From the NCBI GenBank assembly GCA_046049705.1, contig JBJOQZ010000061.1:1-18698 (forward strand): DNA of 18,698 nt. The letters run 5' to 3'. The notes below the pieces were generated by a model that saw only the letters and a list, made by a program, of their open reading frames with translations, was not told the DNA's origin and ran no database searches. Each line of letters starts with the position of its first letter. Position 1 is the first letter of the stretch. The translations under genes were made by a program, and so were the position numbers. This stretch comes from DALYDD01 sp046049705. GTDB taxonomy: Bacteria; Patescibacteriota; Minisyncoccia; Phycocordibacterales; CAIZLB01. Positions 7,938 through 15,792 of this stretch are shown in pieces.

Positions 7938-8463
7938 AATGTAAAATGTCGACCTTAAGAATATCTTTCAAGAGTTTTACGGCACGATGTATCTTCACAG
8001 ATACAGTATTTTCTCTTTGTCCGGTGGCAACAGAAATTTCTTTGACTGAAAGCCCATCTATATAACGCATAAGTAGGAGTGCTCGCTCGTCTTCTTCAAG
8101 AGAATGAATTGCTTTGATTACAATCTCAGCTTCACTTTCATCGATGATTGCAGTATGGGCACTATGTTGATCACCTGGATCAAACCCTTCATCGAGGAGT
8201 GAATCAAGAGAAAGTTCTTTTTTCTTACGGTAATTGTCTATTATTGCATTTGTGGCAATACGGTAGAGCAAAGCCTTGATATTTTGAACCTCACCATCTC
8301 CTGATAAATACTCCCATACTTTGACGAAAGTATCCTGAACCACGTCTTTGGCCTTTTCCCTATCCGAAAGCTTATAGTAGGCAAAGCGAAAGAGTGCATC
8401 CGCATGTGCGTCATAGGTTTCTTTAAAACTAATCTTAAGATCTGAATGTGTCTTCTTAGACAT
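7930..8463 (-). CDS. ECF-type RNA polymerase sigma factor
   Basis: 177-aa alternative sigma factor of the extracytoplasmic-function group, directing RNA polymerase to a special set of promoters. Region 2 (about 15-80) contains the core-binding helix with AKDVVQDTFVKVWEYL and the -10 recognition helix ending in ATNAIIDNYRKKKEL. Region 4 (about 115-168) is a helix-turn-helix with LEEDERALLLMRYIDGLSVKEI and ENTVSVKIHRAVKLLK. Region 3 is absent, as expected for ECF factors. It overlaps the downstream DUF5667 membrane protein gene and is divergent from mltG. An extended -10 promoter lies about 50 nt upstream, giving one of the few real 5' leaders in the window. The regulon is unknown. Confidence 0.93.
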   Translation of the reverse strand: MSKKTHSDLKISFKETYDAHADALFRFAYYKLSDREKAKDVVQDTFVKVWEYLSGDGEVQNIKALLYRIATNAIIDNYRKKKELSLDSLLDEGFDPGDQHSAHTAIIDESEAEIVIKAIHSLEEDERALLLMRYIDGLSVKEISVATGQRENTVSVKIHRAVKLLKDILKVDILHYE

Positions 8464-8520
8464 AAATCATGACGTACCACAAGGCAGGTTATTACAGAGA
8501 TTGGGTTGTGTCGTATATAT

Positions 8521-8529
8521 AGTATAGCA
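8521..8529 (-). promoter_or_regulatory. Extended -10 promoter of the sigma factor operon
   Basis: TGCTATACT on the minus strand (TGn plus TATACT) predicts transcription from about 8514 and a leader of about 50 nt before the ATG at 8463. The -35 region is weak. The divergent mltG promoter begins only 27 bp away. Confidence 0.45.
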
Positions 8530-8556
8530 TATCCCCATGCTTTTTTCAGGTTTTAC

Positions 8557-8565
8557 TGCTAAAAT
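8557..8565 (+). promoter_or_regulatory. Extended -10 promoter of mltG
   Basis: TGCTAAAAT on the plus strand ends 6 nt before the mltG ATG at 8572, predicting a leaderless mRNA. It shares the TGCTA core with the divergent sigma-operon promoter and the ddl-like gene promoter. Confidence 0.5.
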
Positions 8566-8571
8566 ACATAC

Positions 8572-9459
8572 ATGCTTTTACGCAAAAACTCTCAAAGACA
8601 GCTAAAAACAAGCGTAAAATCCTATAGCTGGTTCAAGATGGCGATGCTCTTTTTTGCCTTTATCTCCCTTGCTCTTGGGTTGGGCCTAGTTCAGTCCGCC
8701 ATGGTCAGCCGACAAGCTTTTTGGAGCCGAGTTGAACAATATCTCAACTTCGCAAATCCAAACTATCGCTTTGTACATATATACCCCGGCATGCGCCGCG
8801 AGGAGATTATCGAAAAATATACAAATATCCTTGGTTGGGATGAAAAGGATAAGCAATGGTTTATTGCCTCTGCCCCATCAAACACAGTATCAGGGAGTTA
8901 TATAGACGGGTACTTTCTCCCTAAATCATATGTAGTAGACAAAGATGCCTCTGGTCAAGAAGTAGGAAAAATGATGCGCAATGAATTCGATCTTGCAGTA
9001 CAAGAAAAAGTCATCGACAAATTACCGAAAAGTAAAACTGACCCTGAAGGCGAAAGTGTCATTAGCCTTGATACAGCAGTCCGTATAGCCTCTTTAATTC
9101 AAAGAGAAGCTGCAGGAAAACATGATATGCGACTTATCTCTGGCATTATGTGGAATCGTATTTTCACCGGGATGAAGCTAGATATAGATGCAACACTCCA
9201 GTATGCCAAAGGTACCCCTGAGGACTGGTGGCCACAAGTGACTGGCAAAGATAAGTATCTTAAGTCTCCATTTAATACATATCAAAACAAAGGACTGCCA
9301 CCTGCCCCGATTTCAAACCCTAGCCTCGATGCTATTGCAGCAGCCTATAATCCTCAAAAGACAGACTGCCTCTTTTACTTACATGACGATGATCGCCAAA
9401 TTCACTGCACCAAAACATATGAGGAGCACAAGGCAAATGTAGAGAAATATTTAAAGTAG
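8572..9459 (+). CDS. mltG: Endolytic murein transglycosylase MltG (YceG-like)
   Basis: Membrane-anchored lytic transglycosylase that cleaves nascent peptidoglycan glycan strands and so helps set chain length. Residues about 20-42 form the single N-terminal membrane anchor. The YceG domain follows, with the catalytic Glu in RIASLIQREAAG (E179), the conserved MKLDIDATLQYA segment, the active-site loop SPFNTYQNKGLPPAPISNP (232-250), and the C-terminal strand and helix LFYLHDDD...TKTYEEHKANV. The LysM-like subdomain region (about 60-125) is short, making the protein (295 aa) smaller than E. coli MltG (340). It is the only plus-strand gene in the central part of the window and converges with the polymerase gene. 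Confidence 0.95.
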   Translation: MLLRKNSQRQLKTSVKSYSWFKMAMLFFAFISLALGLGLVQSAMVSRQAFWSRVEQYLNFANPNYRFVHIYPGMRREEIIEKYTNILGWDEKDKQWFIASAPSNTVSGSYIDGYFLPKSYVVDKDASGQEVGKMMRNEFDLAVQEKVIDKLPKSKTDPEGESVISLDTAVRIASLIQREAAGKHDMRLISGIMWNRIFTGMKLDIDATLQYAKGTPEDWWPQVTGKDKYLKSPFNTYQNKGLPPAPISNPSLDAIAAAYNPQKTDCLFYLHDDDRQIHCTKTYEEHKANVEKYLK

Positions 9460-9484
9460 ACTGATTGTAGTATTTTACTAGGAA

Positions 9485-10726
9485 CTAGGCCACCTCTCCT
9501 AAATACGGTAACTCCCATACTTTCTTATCTGACCCTAACCTTTTACTTTCTTTTTTAAAATAACTTACCGCCTGCAAAGTGGAACCAAGCATCAGAGTAT
9601 GCTCACCGTATTTCCTGTTGAGACCATCAATCGTCTTATACAAAAAGTCTGCCTGTATACCTCGATGTGTATCCTGCCCTGCATCAAAATATGACAATTG
9701 CACTGACTTTGTAGTATCCACAAACCCTCGTACCGTAATACCTACAGTTTTGTACGTATTATGAGACCGCAATAGATGTGGAAGTATTTTTTTGATATAC
9801 CACAATATATCCGCAGGATTATGTGTCGGCTTTGAGAGAACTTCTTCATGTACTGTATATCTAAAGTCTTGATTTTTGATGAAGAATGAAAATGAAGTGG
9901 CCTGTACTTGTATTGAGCGCATTTTTTCGCATACCTCTTCTGTATGTTTTGAGAGATGTGCATATATGTAGTCTATGTCTTTTGAAAATGGGTAAAACGA
10001 GCGAGACGACATAATCGATTTTGGTACCTCACGATGAGTAGCCACTTTGAGTACTGCCGCCCCTTGCAATTCGGTGTGGATTTCACGATATGGTTTCGAG
10101 AGTTTTAGTCCATACACCTGATATGACTGAAGTGCTGCGAAATCATATGCGGTATATATCCCGGCCTGTCTCAGCAGTCTTGTTGCAGATGATCCTATCC
10201 CCCAGACTTTTTCTATTGGTGTAGATTGTAAAATAGCTATCCGTGTATTTTCAGTAACATGTACCAAACCCGCCGGCTTACTTAATTTCGAAGCAATCTT
10301 TGCAAGTACTTTTGTCGATGCTACCCCAACACCAAATGTAATACCGAGCTTGCTCTCCAATTCATCTTTTATCTTATATGCAATATCTGGGCCAAGATAT
10401 GTAATATCAGCAAAACATTCATCAATACTGTATTCTTCGACGCTATCGGTATATGTGCGGACAATATTGTACATGCGCCGAGCAAAAATCGTATATGTAA
10501 CATAATCAGAAGCCACAAAAACAGCATCTGGGCATACTTTCAAAATATCTGACTTCTTCATCCCTCTTGTCACACCCTTTCTCTTAGCTTCATAACTCAT
10601 AGCTGAAGCAATATATCGTTCGCCACCTGTAACTACAGGCTTACCTTTTAACTTCCAATTTTTTGCTTGCTCAACAGAAGCAAAGAAGGCGTCACCGTCT
10701 ATGTGCATAATTATTTTCTTGTGCAT
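9485..10726 (-). CDS. Y-family translesion DNA polymerase (UmuC/DinB type)
   Basis: Error-prone polymerase that copies past damaged bases. The metal-binding active site is intact: D10 in MHIDGDAFFASVEQ, and D102/E103 in YSIDECFAD. Fingers and palm motifs YIASAMSYEAKRKGVTRGM and GVGVASTKVLAKIASKLSKP follow, then the helix-hairpin-helix PIEKVWGIGSSATRLLRQAG (about 170-189) and the little-finger domain, which begins near IMSSRSF (238-244). A pentapeptide QLSYF (343-347) resembles the beta-clamp binding consensus QLxLF. It sits 18 nt downstream of the UmuD-like gene, the arrangement of umuDC operons. The ATG at 10726 is used; Met7 is an alternative that keeps all motifs. No distinction between UmuC and DinB is claimed. 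Confidence 0.93.
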   Translation of the reverse strand: MHKKIIMHIDGDAFFASVEQAKNWKLKGKPVVTGGERYIASAMSYEAKRKGVTRGMKKSDILKVCPDAVFVASDYVTYTIFARRMYNIVRTYTDSVEEYSIDECFADITYLGPDIAYKIKDELESKLGITFGVGVASTKVLAKIASKLSKPAGLVHVTENTRIAILQSTPIEKVWGIGSSATRLLRQAGIYTAYDFAALQSYQVYGLKLSKPYREIHTELQGAAVLKVATHREVPKSIMSSRSFYPFSKDIDYIYAHLSKHTEEVCEKMRSIQVQATSFSFFIKNQDFRYTVHEEVLSKPTHNPADILWYIKKILPHLLRSHNTYKTVGITVRGFVDTTKSVQLSYFDAGQDTHRGIQADFLYKTIDGLNRKYGEHTLMLGSTLQAVSYFKKESKRLGSDKKVWELPYLGEVA

Positions 10727-10744
10727 ATATGTTTAGGTGTATAT

Positions 10745-11089
10745 TTAGACATACTTTCGGATTACAGAAATAACTGTGCCGATAATCTGATATCGTGTAT
10801 GTGATTGCGGCGCAGACCGTATATCCTGCATGTACATGATCAGATGTCCTTCACCTTCTATAAGTACGATAGCCAACTGATTACTTTTCGGCATCGTGCC
10901 GCGCTCAAAAATAATAAGATCACCGTGGCAAATACCATGTTCTTGCAGACGATCGCCTTGCATACGCAATAGGAAACTTGCATTTTTATCACGGACCACA
11001 TAGTCCTCGATATGGATAATATCTGCCAAATCCTCATCGACAGGTGAAGCAAATCCTGCATATATGTATCCAAGAAAAGGTATCGGCAT
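10745..11089 (-). CDS. UmuD/LexA-like S24 protein lacking catalytic residues
   Basis: A 114-aa protein aligning without gaps to the self-cleaving UmuD/S24 peptidase fold. The cleavage-site region is conserved (YAGFASPVDEDLAD, with Ala11-Gly12 at the usual Cys/Ala-Gly position), as are the strands NASFLLRMQGD and GDLIIFERG. However, the nucleophile position reads G45-D46-R47 (codons GGC GAT CGT) instead of GDS. The general-base Lys, 37 residues later in UmuD, is Ile84 here, exactly 37 after R47. The N-terminal arm is only 11 residues against 24 in E. coli. It should therefore be unable to cleave itself. An in-frame stop lies upstream, so no longer start exists; TACAAT is 6 nt before the ATG. 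It heads an operon with the Y-family polymerase. Confidence 0.85.
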   Translation of the reverse strand: MPIPFLGYIYAGFASPVDEDLADIIHIEDYVVRDKNASFLLRMQGDRLQEHGICHGDLIIFERGTMPKSNQLAIVLIEGEGHLIMYMQDIRSAPQSHTRYQIIGTVISVIRKYV

Positions 11090-11095
11090 GCATAT

Positions 11096-11101
11096 ATTGT
11101 A
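11096..11101 (-). promoter_or_regulatory. -10 box of the umuD-like/polymerase operon
   Basis: TACAAT on the minus strand ends 6 nt before the ATG at 11089, predicting a leaderless mRNA. The -35 region (about 11119-11124) is weak, as is usual for a regulated promoter. The palindrome at 11136-11153 lies just upstream. Confidence 0.45.
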
Positions 11102-11135
11102 AGGTCGTTTTTTTCAGTTGAGACAGCAAGATGAT

Positions 11136-11153
11136 TTGACAAGGTTTTGTCAA
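11136..11153 (+). promoter_or_regulatory. Perfect 7-4-7 palindrome upstream of the DNA damage operon
   Basis: TTGACAA-GGTT-TTGTCAA has perfect 7-bp arms and lies about 47-64 bp before the ATG of the UmuD-like gene. It is a candidate binding site for a dimeric regulator of the operon. It does not match the classical LexA boxes of E. coli (CTGT-N8-ACAG) or Bacillus (GAAC-N4-GTTC), though the N4 spacing is like the latter. No lexA gene is in the window. Confidence 0.55.
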
Positions 11154-11281
11154 TATCAAGAGACAACGTGCATACATATACAGCAAATTTGGAAGAACAA
11201 AATCTATATGTTCATAGTAGATATTATGTAGCGATGCATAGATACCTATACACGACCTAAAAACAACGTTAGTTTACACAA

Positions 11282-12850
11282 TTACACAATATACTTCTCG
11301 ATAGTCTCAAATGTGGCGCCAATTTTTTTAGATTTATTCATCTTTCCTTCAGGATCAAAGAGAAGCTTTACTTTTGCAAAGATATTAAATATTTCATCAC
11401 CATAAAATTCGCGCAAAAAAGGAGTTCGGATAATACCATCGCTATGATCGGCACTCATATTTCCCTCAAGAGACTTGATGAGGGCAATAGCTTCATGTGT
11501 AAAATCGATAATCTGTTTTGTATACACTTCTCGAGGTTGACGAAAATCAAATACCGGAACAATACGCAATGACCCATCGCCAATATGACCATGGAAGCCA
11601 TACTGAATATCATGTTTTTTGATAATAGCTTGCAAAGCAGGTACAAAAGTATCAAATCTGTCGATAGGAACGATTATGTCCTCAATACATGGCACAGCAC
11701 GATATCCTTCAGGATTATAATCTTTCATCACCACAAAACTATGCCGGCGAATATTCCAAATTGCATCATGGAGCACAGAATCTTCGATATATGCGATATC
11801 GAGAGGTTCAACTTTAAGTGCCTCCATCACCTCTTTTGCCTTGGCATCAGTAGAGGCTTCTGTATTTTCAGAGAGCTGCACAAGTACCACTAGTTCAGTA
11901 CCTGCTGCAAAAAAATGCTGACATACTGCTGTATCTTCCAGGAGTAAATGTTTAGCTCGCTCAAAGGTATTGATATCAAATGTTTCAACACCTTCTGGAT
12001 TAAACTTCATCACCGTCTGTAAGATAAACGGTAACTTTTCAAGCGCCTTAACAGATACGACCAAAAGCCTTGTATATTGAGGAATATCATGAAGCCTAAG
12101 TACCGCTCGAGTAATTATTCCAAGTGTACCTTGTGCACCTACAAATATTGGAGTTAAATCAACTTGTGCACCGGCCTTGATTTCAGCTGTAGTGGGTATT
12201 TTTTCTAATCGATATCCTGAAGCACGTTTTGGTACACGGCCAATTGCTTTGATCAAATGATCGCCACCTTGTTCACGGAGTCGTGCAATTGATTCTTTTA
12301 ACTCTGTTTGCCTTAAAATACTCTTAAGAGATTCACCAGTTTGTTCCAGTACACCAGTTCGAATACATGTCCCATCTGCTAGGACCACCTCGAGACCAAG
12401 GATATTATCAACCGTTGCACCTAGGCGGACACTTTTTTCTCCCGATGCATTGTTCCCTATACAGCCAGCTACCCCACAAATATCCTTAGATGAAGGGTAT
12501 GGAGCAAACATCAGGTTATGTTTTTTTGCCTCTTCTAGCACCTCTTTCAACATGACACCCATCTCGACAGTAGCTGTTTTGGATGCAGAATCAATATGAA
12601 AAGATGTAAAGTGTTCTTTGAGGTCCAATACGATTCCGGTTGTAAGCGATCCACCACTCATACATGTACCACCCGCACGCGCCGAATATGTCTCAGCCTT
12701 ATCACTTTGGACAATATCTTGAATGTCTTGTACTTCTTTTGGAAAAAAAACACCACTCGGCATAACTTTGAATACACTGACATCTTGTGCATATGCTTCT
12801 TTGATTTTTTCATCAGTGATAATAAGTGGATTGTATGGTGTATCGTTCAT
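11282..12850 (-). CDS. FAD-linked oxidase, D-lactate/glycolate dehydrogenase type (GlcD family)
   Basis: Flavoprotein of the GlcD/DLD family, oxidising 2-hydroxyacids such as D-lactate. The PCMH-type FAD-binding domain shows SARAGGTCMSGGSLTTG (56-72) and CGVAGCIGNNASGEKSVRLG (125-144) with the next strand VVLADGT. The C-terminal FAD-oxidase domain carries the metal/substrate motif GFHGHIGDGSLRIVPV and ADHSDGIIRTPFL, then FDPEGKMNKSKKIG. Length is 522 aa from the ATG at 12850. The longer frame begins at 12871, upstream of a TATAAT that places transcription start at 12850, so the shorter start is chosen. There is no Cys-rich Fe-S domain. The electron acceptor and true substrate are unknown. It follows tlyA by about 57 nt but seems to have its own promoter. 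Confidence 0.9.
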   Translation of the reverse strand: MNDTPYNPLIITDEKIKEAYAQDVSVFKVMPSGVFFPKEVQDIQDIVQSDKAETYSARAGGTCMSGGSLTTGIVLDLKEHFTSFHIDSASKTATVEMGVMLKEVLEEAKKHNLMFAPYPSSKDICGVAGCIGNNASGEKSVRLGATVDNILGLEVVLADGTCIRTGVLEQTGESLKSILRQTELKESIARLREQGGDHLIKAIGRVPKRASGYRLEKIPTTAEIKAGAQVDLTPIFVGAQGTLGIITRAVLRLHDIPQYTRLLVVSVKALEKLPFILQTVMKFNPEGVETFDINTFERAKHLLLEDTAVCQHFFAAGTELVVLVQLSENTEASTDAKAKEVMEALKVEPLDIAYIEDSVLHDAIWNIRRHSFVVMKDYNPEGYRAVPCIEDIIVPIDRFDTFVPALQAIIKKHDIQYGFHGHIGDGSLRIVPVFDFRQPREVYTKQIIDFTHEAIALIKSLEGNMSADHSDGIIRTPFLREFYGDEIFNIFAKVKLLFDPEGKMNKSKKIGATFETIEKYIV

Positions 12851-12856
12851 ATATCT

Positions 12857-12862
12857 ATTATA
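12857..12862 (-). promoter_or_regulatory. -10 box of the FAD oxidase gene
   Basis: TATAAT on the minus strand ends 6 nt before the ATG at 12850 and lies inside the longer possible reading frame that starts at 12871. This argues for the downstream start and a leaderless mRNA. The -35 box is not clear. Confidence 0.45.
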
Positions 12863-12906
12863 TGCAGACAATGACTTACTACCACCTATACCTGTTTATA
12901 TCTTTT

Positions 12907-13710
12907 TCATTTATTTTTAATGTGTATCCAATATTCTATATTGCCATCACCGCCTTTGATATGAGATGTAACATATTTTATGTCCAATACAGTATCAGGA
13001 TCTATAACCAAAGATTGATCTCCGTGATTGACCACTCGCTGTTCTTTTGCGCATTTAATAAAATCCTGCAATGCCAATAAAGCCACTGATTCATCTTTTA
13101 CAATACCTGTAGGATTCAATTCCTTTCCAACTTCAAACTGTGGTTTGAATAGCAGAAGCCATTCACTTTTTGGAGCAAGCCTCATGAGACTAGGAAGTAT
13201 TGTCCGTAGTGAAATAAATGAAATATCGCATACAAGAAAATCTATTTCTTGATCGGTAGTAAATGTCCGAATATCTTGTTGTTCATGTATCTCTATGGCC
13301 TGAATTGAGTTTGGTGCCATCTGTTCAACTTCACATATATTCCTAGATGCAATATCTCTAATAGTTTGATGCATCTGGTTAGTGCCAACATCAACCGCAA
13401 TAATATGTTTTGCTTTTTGTTCATATAAGTACTGCGTAAATCCACCTGTTGATGCCCCAACATCGAGACATGTCTTTTGCGCAATCACGATACCAAAATA
13501 TTGTATTGCAAACTTTATCTTTTCGTACCCTCTTCCTACTTTCAATATATGTACATCATCTTTTAAGTATATTTCTGGTGCACCAAATAGTATCGTATCG
13601 CATTCAAGTGATAATACCCCTTCAACTATGACAAGGTGTCTTTTAATCAAGTCTGCGGCCCTAGATCTAGAAATTCCCTTCTGTTTAGCAATATATACAT
13701 CGGCTCTCAT
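12907..13710 (-). CDS. tlyA: TlyA family rRNA (cytidine-2'-O) methyltransferase
   Basis: SAM-dependent methyltransferase of the TlyA/hemolysin A family, which 2'-O-methylates cytidines in ribosomal RNA. The N-terminal S4 RNA-binding domain is visible (RADVYIAKQKGISRSRAADLIKR and VSLECD region, about 2-60). The FtsJ-like domain then shows VGRGYEKIKFAI, the SAM loop CLDVGASTGGFTQYL, CDISFISLRTILPSL and LLFKPQFEVGKE, containing the expected K-D-K-E active-site pattern. Length from the ATG at 13710 is 267 aa, normal for the family. The open frame extends to 13749, but those 13 residues are atypical and lie upstream of the -10 box, so MRADVYIA is taken as the start. Confidence 0.93.
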   Translation of the reverse strand: MRADVYIAKQKGISRSRAADLIKRHLVIVEGVLSLECDTILFGAPEIYLKDDVHILKVGRGYEKIKFAIQYFGIVIAQKTCLDVGASTGGFTQYLYEQKAKHIIAVDVGTNQMHQTIRDIASRNICEVEQMAPNSIQAIEIHEQQDIRTFTTDQEIDFLVCDISFISLRTILPSLMRLAPKSEWLLLFKPQFEVGKELNPTGIVKDESVALLALQDFIKCAKEQRVVNHGDQSLVIDPDTVLDIKYVTSHIKGGDGNIEYWIHIKNK

Positions 13711-13718
13711 TACATGAC

Positions 13719-13746
13719 ATACTATTTTATATATAAATAATTGCAA
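13719..13746 (-). promoter_or_regulatory. tlyA promoter
   Basis: TTGCAA (13746-13741), 16-nt spacer and TAGTAT (13724-13719) on the minus strand. The -10 box ends 8 nt before the ATG at 13710, giving at most a one- or two-base leader and excluding the longer frame starting at 13749. Confidence 0.5.
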
Positions 13747-13781
13747 CATGTCTAATGTTGTTGATTATAGAGTTGGGCGAT

Positions 13782-13808
13782 TAAAGTAAAACCCCGCACA
13801 AGGCGGGG
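13782..13808 (-). terminator. Intrinsic terminator of the ABC transporter gene
   Basis: On the minus strand CCCCGC (13808-13803), loop CTTGT and GCGGGG (13797-13792) are followed by TTTTACTTT. It lies about 40 nt past the ABC transporter stop codon and just upstream of the tlyA promoter. It is the strongest terminator in the window together with that at 15825-15856. Confidence 0.88.
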
Positions 13809-13847
13809 CTGGAGTTGAGCGCATGTCTCCAAAGCGCATGTGATTGA

Positions 13848-15707
13848 TTAGTCCACTTGTTCACTTTCTTCTTGTTGGCTACAAGCTTGATACTGTTGCC
13901 ACAAGGTTTGAAATTGAGGGCAATTGCCCAATAGTTCCGAAAGTGTTCCAGATGCAATAATCCGACCTGTATCGAATACATAGATTCGATCGAACTGACC
14001 CAGTAGATGTAATCTATGGATCGATGAGATAATAGTCTTGCCACCAAATTCCCGAAAGATATTTGTATACACTCGATTTTCGGTCGAAGTATCTAAACTG
14101 CTTGTTGGTTCATCGAGCAATACTATACTCTTGTTTTCACTTGCCAATAGGCCACGGGCCAAGGCGAGGCGTTGTTGTTGTCCGCCGCTCAAGTTCACAC
14201 CCTTTTCATTGACGGATGATTCCAATCCTTTCGGAAGGAGTGATACCACGGAGTCAAAATCAGCCATTCTCATGGCCCAAGCAATGTCTTCCTCACTGTA
14301 CTCTGCACCTAAGGTTAGATTTTCACGGATTGTTCCATTGAAAATCTCAGGGGTTTGCGGGACAAGTGAAATTGCCCGAGCTATCCCATCGAAACCTTCG
14401 GTGACAAGCTCGCCATCGACACTGAGTGTCAAACGACTCGGCTTATGAAGCCCTCGTATCAGTGTGAGCAAAGTGCTTTTACCACACCCACTCTTACCGA
14501 CAAAGGCAATTCTTTCGCCATGGCCAATCTCGAGTTTGATATCCTCCAATTGCTTCGCCCCGACATCTCCTTGTGTGTAGGAAAAATCGAGACCATCAAC
14601 TGAAAGATTTTTCCACTCTTTTGGCAATACATGGTTTGCAAATGTTTGCTTAGTAAAGTCACCTGAGAGCTGTGCCGCATTTTGAAGGCGAGCACTCCCT
14701 TTCATGACCTCACCATAGATGCTTGCAAACCGAGAAAAGACTTCACTGATATTTCCGAGGTACCGATAGAGCAGGTACACTTCACCCATCATAACCGCAG
14801 CGCCATTGTATGCACGATGATGAAAGTACATCCCAAGCACTGCAGTCACCGTCAAGGTGCAGCAAAGGCTTGTAACGAACCATTTCAGCTCATTGAGTGT
14901 GCAGTTCTGGCGAAACAGCTTTTCAGGGCCCCTCACTCTTTTCATGATGCTCTCAAAGACCTCTTTTTCCACTCGCAAAATAATCACTGTGGTGATATTG
15001 CTTAAGGAATCAAAGGTTGATTGCGTCACTTTATTTTCAGCCGCATTGAGTTCGGTGTACTGTCTCATGAGTAGTTTATCGAATCGGGTGGTGACCCAAC
15101 AGGTAAATAGCAGCATGATTAGTACCCCTATACTTGCGATAGGAAAAAAGTAGAGCAAGATTGCAAAGCTGCCAACAAGTTTGACAAATGTGTAAATGAT
15201 TTCGAAAGAATCTTCTGCAAAATCAAATAGTGCACGCGTCCCTTTATCTATCTTGTCGATAGTGTCACCTGAATGGTGATCGGCATGCCATGCAAGAGGC
15301 AGGTTGAATGCTCCTTCCAAGAAGAATGCTCGGAATTGGGTCCGCATATTAAATGCTAAGACCCGCTCTTTAACTCGTGCTGGTCCATGTATGACCCAAA
15401 AGCCAATCGTGCTCAAGAGCATGATGGCAAGAAGTGTGTATAGCCATGACAGATTTTGAGGATTGACCCCTTCCTGTTGAATGACATCACTGATTTTGGC
15501 CCATGCCATTGGACTAACATAGAGATTGAGTACACCGGCAATAATAAATGCCACCCAAATCCCTAAAAGTGATTTCCTATCTTTTGGCGTGTATTTCCAC
15601 GCTTGTTTGAATAGGTATATCACAGGATTTGGTCCACCTTTTTTCTTTCTGGCGCCACGACTTTTAATGCGGCGCTGACCGTCTTTGTCTGTATTATCTG
15701 GTTTCAT
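13848..15707 (-). CDS. ABC exporter half-transporter (permease fused to ATPase)
   Basis: 619-aa type IV ABC exporter, expected to act as a dimer moving a substrate out across the cytoplasmic membrane. After a very basic N-terminus (RRIKSRGARKKKGG, 12-25), a six-span membrane domain occupies about 45-330. The nucleotide-binding domain has Walker A GKSGCGKST (404-412), Q-loop Q451 in LVPQTPEIF, the signature LSGGQQQR (506-513), Walker B IVLLDEP (528-534) with E533, and H-loop H564, so ATPase function should be intact. The C-terminus is a Gln/Glu-rich tail. The gene stands alone, with a strong terminator downstream and a repeat-containing leader upstream; no partner gene indicates the substrate. 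Annotation beyond 'exporter, possibly drug or lipid' is not justified. Confidence 0.93.
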   Translation of the reverse strand: MKPDNTDKDGQRRIKSRGARKKKGGPNPVIYLFKQAWKYTPKDRKSLLGIWVAFIIAGVLNLYVSPMAWAKISDVIQQEGVNPQNLSWLYTLLAIMLLSTIGFWVIHGPARVKERVLAFNMRTQFRAFFLEGAFNLPLAWHADHHSGDTIDKIDKGTRALFDFAEDSFEIIYTFVKLVGSFAILLYFFPIASIGVLIMLLFTCWVTTRFDKLLMRQYTELNAAENKVTQSTFDSLSNITTVIILRVEKEVFESIMKRVRGPEKLFRQNCTLNELKWFVTSLCCTLTVTAVLGMYFHHRAYNGAAVMMGEVYLLYRYLGNISEVFSRFASIYGEVMKGSARLQNAAQLSGDFTKQTFANHVLPKEWKNLSVDGLDFSYTQGDVGAKQLEDIKLEIGHGERIAFVGKSGCGKSTLLTLIRGLHKPSRLTLSVDGELVTEGFDGIARAISLVPQTPEIFNGTIRENLTLGAEYSEEDIAWAMRMADFDSVVSLLPKGLESSVNEKGVNLSGGQQQRLALARGLLASENKSIVLLDEPTSSLDTSTENRVYTNIFREFGGKTIISSIHRLHLLGQFDRIYVFDTGRIIASGTLSELLGNCPQFQTLWQQYQACSQQEESEQVD

Positions 15708-15723
15708 CTTCTGAATTTCTGGA

Positions 15724-15756
15724 TTTGAGGTTGAATTTTGATGTTGAATGTTGAAG
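15724..15756. repeat. Tandem 13-bp repeat in the 5' region of the ABC transporter gene
   Basis: TTTGAGGTTGAAT (15724-15736) is followed at once by TTTGATGTTGAAT (15737-15749), differing at one base, and then a partial GTTGAAG (15750-15756). It lies 17-49 bp before the ATG, in the expected promoter or leader. Confidence 0.6.
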
Positions 15757-15792
15757 TAAAGAGTTGATTGTCTCTGTATTGAGTTGTAAAGG

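Noticed and set aside
9468..9480. TAGTA-TTT-TACTA hairpin between mltG and the polymerase gene as a terminator
   Set aside because: A 5-bp AT-rich stem without a T-tract on either strand is too weak.
11195..11213. GAACA-N9-TGTTC inverted repeat upstream of the umuD-like gene as a LexA box
   Set aside because: Spacing does not fit known boxes, arms are short, and it is about 110 bp from the start; expected by chance in AT-rich DNA.
13781..14047. 88-codon minus-strand frame over the end of the ABC transporter gene
   Set aside because: It runs through the ABC terminator and out of frame with the ATPase domain; no family resemblance.
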